DNA from: Streptomyces qinglanensis
GTDB lineage: Bacteria > Actinomycetota > Actinomycetes > Streptomycetales > Streptomycetaceae
DNA: 64,000 nt
Assembly (NCBI RefSeq): GCF_900111245.1
Contig: NZ_FOGO01000004.1
Span: 126,496-190,495, forward strand
Direction: 5' to 3'
Part shown: piece after piece, positions 43,899 through 52,674 of the stretch
Position numbering within the stretch: the first letter of the stretch is position 1
Layout of the letters: each line of letters opens with the position of its first letter
Notes under the pieces: generated by a model
What the model saw: only the letters and a program-made list of their open reading frames with translations
What the model was told of the DNA's origin: nothing
Database searches by the model: none
Translations under genes and position numbers: made by a program

Positions 43899-43982
43899 TC
43901 AGCCCGCCGGACAGATGGCGCTGGACACGCGAACGAGGTCGACGTGACGTCGACTCACCAAGGCGATTCCAGCGCGAGACAT
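43899..43982 (-). CDS. leader peptide of the cysteine/sulfur operon
   Basis: This is a 27-residue open frame too short for ordinary gene calling. It starts at ATG 43982, contains GIALVSRRHVDLVRVSS then AIC near the end, and stops at 43899, 234 nt before the sir start. SRRHVDLVRV followed by a near-terminal cysteine is the hallmark of Streptomyces putative leader peptides preceding cysteine and sulfur genes. An AAGG lies about 10 nt before the ATG; an in-frame GTG at 43958 could also start it. The likely role is ribosome-mediated control, with ribosomes pausing at the cysteine codon when Cys-tRNA is short. Confidence 0.8.
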   Translation of the reverse strand: MSRAGIALVSRRHVDLVRVSSAICPAG

Positions 43983-44078
43983 GGCGGAAGCCTTGCATGC
44001 GCGTCAGACGTCAGTCCACTGCCATCCGTATCCTGGACAAAAGAATCCCGATAAATGAGATCGGAGAGGGTTCGGGCC
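43983..44078 (-). promoter_or_regulatory. probable promoter of the sulfur operon
   Basis: The 96 bp before the leader peptide are the most AT-rich of the block (about 44030-44060 contains GGACAAAAGAATCCCGATAAAT on the plus strand, in two parts). A minus-strand TTTATC ... GGATAC pair could be promoter elements, but spacing is not ideal. Confidence 0.4.
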
Positions 44079-44642
44079 TCACGCCAGCCCGGCGCCGCGC
44101 GCGGCCAGGTGCGCTGCCAGACCCACCACGAGCGCGGCGGGAACGGCCGGCAGGCCCCGCAGCAGGGCCCGGCCCAGCGCCCGCCACGCACCCTCGGTGC
44201 GCACCCGCCGCCGTGCCGCCCGTGCGGCCAGTCCCGCCGCGGCGAGCGAACCCCCGGCGGCGAGCCAGCACCCCACCGAGAACCACGGCCCGCCCCGGAA
44301 CGACAGCCAGGGGCCGAACGGCCCCGCCGCGAGGACGAGGGAGAACAGCAGAATCCAGGACCACGACACGCGGCCCACCCGCTCGGCGAGGAACAGCACC
44401 GGCAGGACCAGGAACACGGTCGTCAGCAGGCATCCCGCGGTCAGTACCGGCAGCGCGACCAGCAGCAGGACGGTCCCGTACAGGGTGTCGCGGAGGTCGA
44501 CGGGATCGGCGAGCGCGGTCGAGGCGAACACCCACAGCGCCACGCAGGCGCAGACCAGCGTGGCCGTACCGACCAGTACGGCGCGCCCGCGACCGGGCCG
44601 GCGCGACGGAACGGGCCGCGGGCGCACCGGCTGCGGCGGCAC
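44079..44642 (-). CDS. small membrane protein of unknown function
   Basis: This 187-residue protein has about five hydrophobic helices (near residues 22-42, 54-88, 93-110, 120-140 and 165-185). The N-terminus is basic and Pro-rich. The GTG at 44642 lies only 3 bp after the GNAT gene stop, so the two are probably coupled. I do not recognise a family; no transport or enzyme motif is visible. Its stop is divergent from the sulfur operon promoter region. Confidence 0.6.
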   Translation of the reverse strand: MPPQPVRPRPVPSRRPGRGRAVLVGTATLVCACVALWVFASTALADPVDLRDTLYGTVLLLVALPVLTAGCLLTTVFLVLPVLFLAERVGRVSWSWILLFSLVLAAGPFGPWLSFRGGPWFSVGCWLAAGGSLAAAGLAARAARRRVRTEGAWRALGRALLRGLPAVPAALVVGLAAHLAARGAGLA

Positions 44643-44645
44643 GGA

Positions 44646-45227
44646 TCAGGCCCCGGGCCAGGGCCCCGGCGTCGGGACGTCCGGCTCCTGCTCCGTCTCC
44701 GTGCGGTACACCCGGAAGCCGCGGCGCTCGTAGTTGGCCCGCGCGTGGGCCCCGTCCCGGGAGCAGGTGTGCACCCAGACCCGGGTGGTGGGCCGGTGGC
44801 CCTCCCAGCGGTCGGCCAGGTCCCAGGCGCGTGCCGTCCCGAGGCTGAGCAGGTGCCCGCCGAGCCCGCGGCCGCGGAAGGCGGGCAGCAGCCCGAAGTA
44901 GCTGATCTCCACGGTCCCCTCGGCGGCTCCGCTCGCGCCGTCCAGCTCGATGAACCCGGCAGGCGTGCCCCGGTGGTGGGCGACCCAGGTCTCGACCCCG
45001 GGACGATCGAGGAAGTCCCGCCACTGCGCGCGCGTCCACGGCAGCCGGTCCACCCAGGTCGTGTCCCCGCCGACCGCGGTGTACAGGAACCGGCTGAACT
45101 CCGGGCTCGGCACCTCGGCGCGCTCCACCCGGAGGGCGGCGGCCTCCTCCGGCTCCCGCGCCGGTACCCGGTCCGCGGCCGAGGTCTGCTCCAGATACCA
45201 GGTGGTGACGTCGACGGTCGCACTCAT
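44646..45227 (-). CDS. GNAT-family N-acetyltransferase
   Basis: This 193-residue protein has an acetyl-CoA binding fold: ISYFGLLPAFRGRGLGGHLL is motif A with the R/G-x-x-G-x-G/A pyrophosphate loop, and GAHARANYERRGFRVYRTE is motif B. The N-terminal part (TTWYLEQTSAADR) resembles a Streptomyces GNAT subgroup. ATG 45227 gives a natural N-terminus; 12 extra codons upstream are possible. The acceptor is unknown. It is upstream of the small membrane protein gene with a 3-bp gap. Confidence 0.83.
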   Translation of the reverse strand: MSATVDVTTWYLEQTSAADRVPAREPEEAAALRVERAEVPSPEFSRFLYTAVGGDTTWVDRLPWTRAQWRDFLDRPGVETWVAHHRGTPAGFIELDGASGAAEGTVEISYFGLLPAFRGRGLGGHLLSLGTARAWDLADRWEGHRPTTRVWVHTCSRDGAHARANYERRGFRVYRTETEQEPDVPTPGPWPGA

Positions 45228-45299
45228 GGGGCCAGCCAACCACGCCGGTCCCGGCCGCCTCACCCGGCCCCCTCAGCCGGACACCTTCTCCCGGCCCCC

Positions 45300-47147
45300 T
45301 CAGCGCAGCATGCGCAGCCCTCTGACCCGGTTGACCGCCGCGGCCGTCTCGAAGCGGCGCGGTGCGGCGAAATCCTCGTCCCGAATGCCGAGCAGCGGCC
45401 CGGTCGGGCCGTCCGCCAGCACCTCGTCCAGCAGATCGAGGGCCTCGGCCAGCGGGCGCCGGCCGTCCAGCAGCCCGCGCCGCACCATCAGCTCCAGCGC
45501 CAGCCCGATCCCGGTGACCTGGCGCGGATCGGCGATCTGCTCGACGGCCCGCAGGTCCACCTCGTGGTCGCCGAAGGTCAGCACGTCCTCGCCGCGGGCG
45601 CGGATCCGGGACCGTCCGCGGACCTCCGCGTCCAGGGACGCGGGATCGGGCACCCGCGCGACGACGCCGGGGAAGGACTCCGCCTCGGCGTGCCGCCCGG
45701 TGGGCACCGCCGCGATCGCGCGTGCCCGCTCGGTGACGTCCGAGGGCCGGTAGGCGTCCATCATCACGACCCGGTCGGCGACCTCCAGATAGTCCCCTGA
45801 CCCGCCCATCACCAGCACGGTCGAGACGCCGTGGTCCCGGTGGAGCGAGCGGATGGTGTCCACCAGCGGGGTCAGCGGTTCGCGGTCCTTGGCGACCAGC
45901 GACTGCATCCGGGCGTCCCGGATCATCAGGTTCGTGGCCGCGGTGTCCTCGTCGATCAGCAGGACCCGGGCCCCCGCCTCCACGGCCTCGCACAGCGAGG
46001 CGGCCTGCGAGGTGGACCCGGAGGCGTTCTCCGTGGAGAAGTCCGAGGTGTCCGAACCGTCCGGCAGATGGTCGACGAACGCGTGCACATCCACCCGCTC
46101 GACGCGCCGGCCGTCCTCGGCCCGCAGCTTCACCGTCTCGTTCCGTGAGACGACCAACTCGCGCCCGTCACCCGGCACATGATCCCAGATGCCGGTCTCC
46201 AGGGCGCGCAGCAGCGTCGACTTGCCGTGGAACCCACCGCCGACGACCAGGTTCACCCCCTCCGGCACCCCCATGCCGGTCACCGGACCCGCGTGCGGCA
46301 GCTCGATCGTCACCCGCAAATCGGCGGGCGAGGCGAACGGCACCACGCCGCCGCCCGCGGCCGGCCGGTCGTCCACCCCGCTGCGCCGCGGCAGCACCGC
46401 GCCGTCGGCGACGAAACCGACCAGCCCGCGCCCCGCCAACGCGTCCCGCAGCGCCACGGAGTCCTCGACCGTCTCGACGAAGCGCTCGACCGCCGCCGCG
46501 TCCAGCGCCGGGTGGCGCAGCGCCTGCTCGACCACCCCGGGGAGCACCCGGCACAGCAGCCGTTCGGCCTCCCGCGCGTCGATCCGCCGCCCGTGCCCCG
46601 GAAGGGCCGCACCCAGCCGCAGCGTCACCGAGCCGTCCTCGCCGCTGACGGTGCACGAACTGCGCTCCAGCACCTCCTGGCCGCCCGCGTCCACCCGCAG
46701 CGCCCGCTCCCCGCGCACCGCACGTGCGGCCTGCCGCACCAGATACGAGGCGAGCGCGCGCCGCCGGGTGGCGGTCGTCAGCAGTTCGGGCGGGAGCGCG
46801 GCCAGCGGGCCCGGTACGTGCACCGCGACCCGGGCCGGCGGCGCATAGGGGTCGGACTGGCCGCGCACCAGCTCCAGGGTCTCCCCGCCGGGCATCTCCC
46901 AGCGCCCCACCAGGCCCTTGTAGCGGCCGTACTGCGCGCCCTCCAACGTCCGCAGCTCGGCCGCCAGTCCGGTGCGCGGACCGTGCGGCCGGTGCTCGCC
47001 GTGGTCGGCGCGTCCCGGACGGCCGCGCGGGGGACCGCCGTGTCCGTGGGCGCGCTGCCCGCCGCGTGGCCCTCCGTGGCCGCCGCGTCCGTAGGACCTG
47101 CCGCCGCCGCGCCGCTGCCCGCCGGCTCCCGAGGACTGCTCCCGCAC
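45300..47147 (-). CDS. predicted ABC-class ATPase (PF09818-like)
   Basis: This 615-residue P-loop ATPase starts at GTG 47147 with AGGCAGGCGAGC upstream. The first 60 residues are Gly/Arg/His-rich (RGG-like). Conserved landmarks are LRTLEGAQYGRYKGLVGRW, NLVVGGGFHGKSTLLRALE (Walker A), STENASGSTSQAASLCEAVE (signature-like) and ARVLLIDEDTAATNLMIRD (Walker B). These match the soluble 'ABC class' ATPase family of unknown function, possibly nucleic-acid related. The RGG-like tail supports RNA binding but that is inference. It is divergent from an MFS gene. Confidence 0.8.
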   Translation of the reverse strand: MREQSSGAGGQRRGGGRSYGRGGHGGPRGGQRAHGHGGPPRGRPGRADHGEHRPHGPRTGLAAELRTLEGAQYGRYKGLVGRWEMPGGETLELVRGQSDPYAPPARVAVHVPGPLAALPPELLTTATRRRALASYLVRQAARAVRGERALRVDAGGQEVLERSSCTVSGEDGSVTLRLGAALPGHGRRIDAREAERLLCRVLPGVVEQALRHPALDAAAVERFVETVEDSVALRDALAGRGLVGFVADGAVLPRRSGVDDRPAAGGGVVPFASPADLRVTIELPHAGPVTGMGVPEGVNLVVGGGFHGKSTLLRALETGIWDHVPGDGRELVVSRNETVKLRAEDGRRVERVDVHAFVDHLPDGSDTSDFSTENASGSTSQAASLCEAVEAGARVLLIDEDTAATNLMIRDARMQSLVAKDREPLTPLVDTIRSLHRDHGVSTVLVMGGSGDYLEVADRVVMMDAYRPSDVTERARAIAAVPTGRHAEAESFPGVVARVPDPASLDAEVRGRSRIRARGEDVLTFGDHEVDLRAVEQIADPRQVTGIGLALELMVRRGLLDGRRPLAEALDLLDEVLADGPTGPLLGIRDEDFAAPRRFETAAAVNRVRGLRMLR

Positions 47148-47670
47148 GCCGCTCGCCTGCCTTCCTGTGTCTCCGGCTGCTCTCCGTCGGCTGTGGTGCC
47201 GGCCGCCGGGTGTGCTGTGGCCGCCGACCGTGGTGCGGCCCCGGTGGCCGCCGTGCCGGGCACCGGGGCCGCGCGGAACCCGACGATACGGGTCCGAACC
47301 GACCGGCCCGAAACCTGCCCGCGGTCCGGGACGTCCGCGCCTGCGGCCGGGATCGGCCGGGAGCGGCCGGAGAACGTTTGCGCAGCAGTCGGGGAGCAGT
47401 CGGGAAGCGGTCGGGGAGCGGTCGGGAAGCAGCCGGGGAGCAGCCGCGAACGGCCGGGGAGCAGCCGCCGACGGTCGAGGAGGGGTTGGGGAGGGGCCGG
47501 GGAACGGGAGTGCCGGTCCGCACGGCCAAGCATCCCCAGAAGGGGTCAAATTCCGGCACACGCCGTCTTCTTGGGGAAAACGCCCATATTCTCTCGTTCA
47601 GTGGGGCTGTTGCAAGGACGGCTCCCCGCCCCCGGCCGACCACCGGGACCACCGCGAGAGAGGGGGCACC
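47148..47670. promoter_or_regulatory. divergent region with repeat array
   Basis: This 523-bp region lies between the ABC-class ATPase and MFS starts. No gene is supported; long open frames here are GC artefacts. It contains the 11-bp repeat array and, nearer the MFS gene, a relatively AT-rich stretch (about 47560-47605, GGGGAAAACGCCCATATTC) that may be the MFS promoter. Confidence 0.5.
47384..47470. repeat. array of about eight 11-bp degenerate repeats
   Basis: Units of the form AGC(A/G)G(T/C)CGGG(G/A) run head to tail; the first five are nearly exact, later ones degenerate, and one is 10 bp. The 11-bp period keeps units on one DNA face. The array sits in the divergent promoter region. Confidence 0.75.
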
Positions 47671-48807
47671 ATGTCCGCGCTGCGCTGGGCAGCCGCCCTC
47701 GGCAACGCCGACTGGCACTTGGCCGCACCCCTGCTCGCCGCCCTCGCGACGGCCTGGCACACCGACATCGCCACCGTCACCACGGGCCTCGCCGCCTACT
47801 CGCTCGGCCAGGGGCTCGCGATGCCGCTGTGGGGCTGGCTGGCCGACCGCTACGGGCCGGGCCGCAGCCTGCGCACCGGGCTGCTGGTGGCGGCAGCCGC
47901 CTCCGTGGGTTCGGCGCTGTGCCCCGGCCCCGGCTGGTGGATCGCGCTGCGGGCCACCGCGGGCGCGGGCTTCGCCACCGTCATCCCCTCGGTCTCGCTC
48001 TACTACGGCTCGTTGCGGCCCGCGCAGGCCCGGCAGCGCGCGTTCGCCACCCTCACCTCCGTCACCGCCGCCAGCGGCATCGCCTCGCCGGTCCTCGCGG
48101 ACACCGTGCTGCGCTGCGGCTCGTGGCGGCCGGCGTTCGCCGTCATCGCCCTGCTCACCGCCGTGACGGTCTGCCGGATCCGGGCCGCCACCCGCGCCGC
48201 CCCCGTCCGGGTGGACGTCGGCGGCGCGTACGAGGACCCGCCGGACGCCGTGCCGAGCCGGACCTCCGTCGCGTACTGCACGGTGCTCGGCCTCGGCGCC
48301 GCCGAAGGAGCGGTGATGCTCGGGCTGCCCGCCCTCCTCGCCCCCGCCCTGGCCACCGCCGGAAGCCAGGCGTCGACCTCCGCGGTCCTGGTCATCTACG
48401 CACTCGGCGTGCTCACCAGCACACTGGTGCTGCGCCGCCACGCGCGCGTGTGGGGCCCCATGCGGCTGCTGGCCACCGGCGGGTCGATGGGCGTCACCGG
48501 CGCGCTCCTGGCCGCGCTGGTACCGGGCACGGCCGTACTGATGCTGTGCGCCGCGCTGCTGGGGACCGCCTGGAGCTACCTCCACACCACCCTGCAGACC
48601 TGGCTGCCCTGGCTGCTCCCGGCCCCGGCCCGGGGCCGCGCGGTGTCGCTCTTCTCGGCCTCGGCCATACTCTCCAGCTCCGCGACGGTCGGCCTGACCT
48701 CGTCCCTCCTCCAGGACGGGCGGCACGCCACCGTCTTCGCCGCGGGCGGCATCCTGTGCGCCGCGCTCACCTGCTGGACGCTGTACGTCGCCCGCCGCTG
48801 GCGGTGA
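47671..48807 (+). CDS. MFS transporter, short form
   Basis: This 378-residue membrane protein has about 11-12 hydrophobic segments. The loop 2-3 signature GWLADRYGPGRSLR is present. The N-terminus starts directly with the first helix (MSALRWAAALGNADWHLAAPLL). The ATG at 47671 follows GAGAGGGGG. It resembles DHA1-like efflux proteins that replace the first cytosolic residues. The substrate is unknown. The stop codon lies inside the first unit of the 28-bp repeats that follow. Confidence 0.78.
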   Translation: MSALRWAAALGNADWHLAAPLLAALATAWHTDIATVTTGLAAYSLGQGLAMPLWGWLADRYGPGRSLRTGLLVAAAASVGSALCPGPGWWIALRATAGAGFATVIPSVSLYYGSLRPAQARQRAFATLTSVTAASGIASPVLADTVLRCGSWRPAFAVIALLTAVTVCRIRAATRAAPVRVDVGGAYEDPPDAVPSRTSVAYCTVLGLGAAEGAVMLGLPALLAPALATAGSQASTSAVLVIYALGVLTSTLVLRRHARVWGPMRLLATGGSMGVTGALLAALVPGTAVLMLCAALLGTAWSYLHTTLQTWLPWLLPAPARGRAVSLFSASAILSSSATVGLTSSLLQDGRHATVFAAGGILCAALTCWTLYVARRWR

Positions 48808-48893
48808 CGCGGCGAGTGGCCCCGCCGGCGGTGACGCGGCGAGTGGCGCCCGCCGGCGATGACGCGGCGAGTGGCGCCCGCCGGCGGTGACCG
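48801..48893. repeat. 27/28-bp tandem repeats at MFS stop
   Basis: Three tandem units (48801-48827, 48828-48855, 48856-48883) and a partial fourth begin GCGGTGACGCGGCGAGTGGC. The first copy contains the MFS stop codon. The next copies repeat the coding tail plus stop out of frame, indicating local duplication of the gene end. Confidence 0.85.
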
Positions 48894-48907
48894 GCATGCG
48901 GCGTGGC

Positions 48908-49435
48908 TCAGCCGGGGTCGCCGCCCGGCACCGGCGCGCCCGAGGGCATGCCCGCGGCCACGTACGCGTCGTAGCGGCCCCGCCAGTCGGTTGCCGTGCC
49001 GTCGTGCGGCCCGGAGGGGCTGCCGCCAGTGAGCAGCTTCACCAGCTCGTCCAGGCACACATCCCAGCCGGCCGCGTTCCGGGCGGCCGCCGACCGCGCC
49101 TCCAGCACGTCCGTGAGGGTGAGCACGCACCCCTCGCCGCGCCGGGTGAGCCGGAAGAGCAGTTCGTCATCCCCCCAGGTGTAGGAGAGCCGGTGGGGCG
49201 CGTCGAACTCCAGGACCGTGCCGGACTGGTCCTCGGCGTACGGGTCGCCCGCGAAGTCGACCCGGCCGCCCACCGTCGGCTCCATGTGCACGGTCGGCGA
49301 GGGGAACCAGGCCGCCATCCGGCCCGGCTCCGTCAGTGCCTGCCACACCTCCTGCACGCCCGCCGGGATCGCGCGCTCCAGTTGTACGGCCGGCTCCCCG
49401 TCCCGCTCCACGAAGATCCCCAGTTCCACGCTCAT
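48908..49435 (-). CDS. SRPBCC (AHSA1/START-like) domain protein
   Basis: This 175-residue protein has a single helix-grip domain: VQLERAIPAGVQEVWQALTEPGRMAAWFPSP, GGRVDF, GTVLEFDAPHRLSYTWG, and CVLTLTDVLE, then a long C-terminal helix ending WDVCLDELVKLL. The AHSA1 subfamily binds hydrophobic ligands or chaperones; a specific role cannot be given. The ATG start has GTGGG upstream. It is convergent with the MFS gene across the tandem repeats. Confidence 0.82.
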   Translation of the reverse strand: MSVELGIFVERDGEPAVQLERAIPAGVQEVWQALTEPGRMAAWFPSPTVHMEPTVGGRVDFAGDPYAEDQSGTVLEFDAPHRLSYTWGDDELLFRLTRRGEGCVLTLTDVLEARSAAARNAAGWDVCLDELVKLLTGGSPSGPHDGTATDWRGRYDAYVAAGMPSGAPVPGGDPG

Positions 49436-49803
49436 CCCACGCTCACGCCCTTCGCCTCGCCCGCTGCCGCGGCGGCCGTCCCGCCGAGTCTCCCGCCGGG
49501 CCCGCACGTCCGCCGCCGGGGCGCGCCCGTCCGGGGGACCGCTGTGCCCTTCGCCGGCCCTGCTGTGGCGGTCCGATTCCCGGCATTGCAGGTCAGCAGC
49601 GCAGCGCGCCTTCGGCGCGCGCCGTGGGCGTGGTAAATCCCGTGGCGTGTGCCGGGGGTGCTTCTGTCTGCCCTGACGTGAGCCGCTACGGGTCCCAGAC
49701 CTCCGGTGGCGGCCTGTGGATAACCTCGCTGACCTGCGCGCTTTCTGCGGCATCGATTGTGTGAAACTTGTTGAGATGCCTGCCGGATGGATAGAGTCTT
49801 CTG
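49436..49803. other. left flank of the insertion element region
   Basis: This 368-bp region has no supportable gene. A strong hairpin (GCGCGCC/GGCGCGC, 49604-49610 and 49614-49620) and a sharp drop in GC after about 49640 suggest the edge of inserted DNA near 49640-49700. I could not identify a matching terminal repeat at the right end. Confidence 0.45.
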
Positions 49804-50298
49804 GTGACCGAGACCACCGCGCCGGAGCTTCCGGGGATGCCGGAACCCGCTGTGCTGCGTCGGGTCGAGGCCGATGGAAAGTGCTTGGTCAGCCGTGGCG
49901 GGTCGGTGCTGTTTGTGTACGACGCGGCGGATCGCGGGATGCGCAACCTCGCGGTGGTGGCGGTCACTGACGCAGGCGTCGCGGTCCAGGAGGCGGCTGT
50001 GGCCTTCGGGCTGACTCCGCAGTACGTTTCGATGCTTCGCGGGCGGGCCCGCCGGGACGGCTCGGCCGGCCTGGTCAAGCCGATGGGGCGGCGCCCGAAA
50101 CTGACTGCACGTCAAGTCGAGCAGGCCGGCGGTGGGCCGGTGAGGGATGGACCCAGGAACAGATCGCGGTGCGACTGGACATCCACCGTTCCCAGATCAG
50201 CCTGCTGCTCGCCAGGCACGGCGCGATAGCGCCACATCCTCGGCTCCCGCTGCCTGCCGGGGAAACGGAGCAGTCGGAGCCGGTCGTAGAGCCTGCCT

Positions 50299-50339
<41 letters not shown>

Positions 50340-51065
50340 GGCGTGCCTGCCGGCCAGGTTCGTTCGCGGTATGCGGGGGCGATGCTGGGGCATGCGTTCC
50401 TGTCCCGCTCTGGAGTGCCGGAGACGTTCGCGTCCTTGCGGACGTCCGCCTCGCGTCGGGCCGATGACGCCGGTTTGTTGTGTGCGGTGACGTTGGCGTT
50501 CGGGCTGGGGATCTCTTCGGTCGAGGGTGCGAAGCTGCTTCAGCGGCGGGAGGCCGGCGTGCTGGCGGGTCTGGCATGTCTGCCGGAAATGCGCACGCTG
50601 CGCCCGCAGTTGGCGGCGATCGCGGATGCCTGTGATCCTTTGGCGGTGCAGCGGCGGCTGGCCTCGGCGATGCTTGAGGCGGACGCGCCCGCGCTGGGCG
50701 TGTACTACGTGGACGACCACTTCGTGCCCTATGCCGGGGCCCGCCCGGTGGGCCGCGGCTGGAACAACAAGCGCAAGCAGGCCCAGAAGGGCCGTGGGGA
50801 CACGCTGGTCACCGACCACCGGGGCCGCGCGGTGGCGTTCCTGACCGGCGAGCCCTCCGGGCTGACCAAGACCCTGCCCGAAGCGCTGGAGCAACTGCGC
50901 GCCATCACCGGCGACGACGCCAAGCTGATGCTCGGCTTCGACCGGGGCGGCGCCTACGCGCGCGTGTTCAGCGTGTGCCGGGCCTTCGACGTCGACTGGC
51001 TCACCTACCGGCGCGGCAAGCTGAAGGTGTCCCTGGTCAACCCCACCGCGCACCCCTACCTTCCC

Positions 51066-51101
51066 GCCGAAGCCGAAGCCGAAGCCGAAGCCGAAGCCGA
51101 A
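51066..51101. repeat. (GCCGAA)6 hexamer repeat
   Basis: Six exact hexamers encode an AE dipeptide repeat between the second catalytic Asp and the Glu of the DDE transposase. Confidence 0.9.
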
Positions 51102-51360
51102 GCGGGTGAGGTGGTGTATCTGGCGGATGAGCTGGTGGAGTTCGACGGCTACGGGGTGTGTCGGCAGCTTTCCCTGTTCGAGGACGGGGTGCTACGGCTG
51201 CAGGTACTGACCAGTGACATGACCGCCGACGCCGCGTCGCTGCTTGCCTGGCTGCGCTCGCGCCGGCGGATCGAGAACGCCATCAAGGACCTCGCCCGCC
51301 TGCACGGCATCGACTGGCTGTGCGACTACCGCATGACCGAGACCGACGACACCACCAACG

Positions 51361-52608
51361 TCACGTACCCCTTCGGGCCGCAAGCCTGGCAAGCAGCCGG
51401 GAGACCCGGGCACCACGCTGCGGCAGGTCGAAGCACCGGACCACCGGATCACGATCCCCGCTCCGGCCTCGTGCCCGGGCTGCGCTGCCCCACTGGCCGA
51501 GGTGCCGGTGGCGGCGGTGCGCCGACGGCAGGTCTTCGACCTGCCCGAGCCCGCTCCCGTCGAGGTCACCGAGTACGCGGCCGAGGTCAAACCCTGCCCA
51601 GGCTGCGGCATCAGGGCCGCGGGGGCCTTCCCCACCGGTATCGAGAGCCCGGCCCAGTACGGGCCCGAGATCACCACCAAGGTCGCCGACGCGGTACTGG
51701 GCCACCACATCCCGGTGTACCGCTCGACGCTGCTGGTCATGGAACTGTGCGCCGCGCGCGTGTCGACCGGGTTCGCCGCGTCCCTGCGGGGGCGTGCGGC
51801 CCGCCTGCTGGAAGAGACCTTCCTGCCCGCCGTCCGCGCCCTGCTCATCACCGCCCCGGTGGTCCACGCCGACGAGACCTTCACTCGCACCGCCGGCGCC
51901 ACCCGCTACCTGCACGTCGCCGCCACCGAACACCTCACTCTCATGCACACCGGCGACCGCTCCGCAGCCACCATCGACGCCGGGGACGTCCTGCCCTACC
52001 TCAGCGGGATCCTGGTCCGCGACGGCTACGCCGGCTACACCCACCTGGACAACGTCCTGCACGCCTGGTGCGGCGCCCACCTGCTGCGCGACCTGCGCGG
52101 CATCCACGAAGCCCACCCCGAAGGCCAGTTGTGGGCCCGTGCGATGGCCGACACCCTGCTGGAGGCCAACCGCCTCGCACACGCCGCACGCCAAGCGGGC
52201 CGCCACGCGCTGAGCGCCGATGAACTGACCGCCGTCCAGCGCCTCTACACCGGAGCCCTGGCCCGTGCCCGCAGCGACAACCGGCACTGCACAAGCGAAC
52301 TGGCCACTCACGCCCGTACCCTCGCCCGCCGTTTCGGAAACCACCGCGAGGCCATCCTCCGCTTCGCCACCGACCTCGCCGTCCCCTTCACCAACAACCA
52401 GTCCGAGCGCGACATCCGCCCCACCAAGGTCCAGCAACGCTCCTCCGGCGGCTGCTGGCGCACCCTCCAAGGACTCGCGGACTTCGCGATCGTCCAGTCC
52501 TACTTATCCACGGCCGGCAAGTGGGGCATCGGACGCTACGACGCCCTCAAACGCCTCTTCACCACCGGGGCGTGGATCCCGCACGCCCTCACCCCCGCTG
52601 GCGTGTGA
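51361..52608 (+). pseudogene. 5'-truncated IS66 transposase
   Basis: The readable frame begins SRTPSGRKPGKQPGDPGT and continues through the zinc-ribbon domain (CPGCAAPLAE ... VKPCPGCG), with no usable start before GTG 51502. The catalytic core is intact: VVHADETF (D), RDGYAGYTHLDNVLHAWCGAH (D, first part) and FTNNQSERDIRPTKVQQRSS (E), then the C-terminal YLSTAGKWGIGRYDALKRLF typical of IS66. The usual N-terminal leucine-zipper/helix-turn-helix (about 90 residues) is missing. Translation from GTG 51502 would give 368 residues and probably an inactive protein. Confidence 0.85.
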
Positions 52609-52674
52609 CCACACAGCCATACCCTGCTGAATAGCTACCTGCAAGGAGCTATCTGACCATGTTTCTATGCTGGC

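Noticed and set aside
43756..43998. 80-residue minus-strand frame over the sir leader
   Set aside because: It overlaps the leader peptide in another frame, has no ribosome site and no conserved features; the shorter leader frame fits known patterns.
49570..49590. tRNA T-loop-like sequence (GGTCCGATTCC)
   Set aside because: No cloverleaf, acceptor or anticodon arms can be formed around it, so it is neither a tRNA gene nor a supported attachment site.
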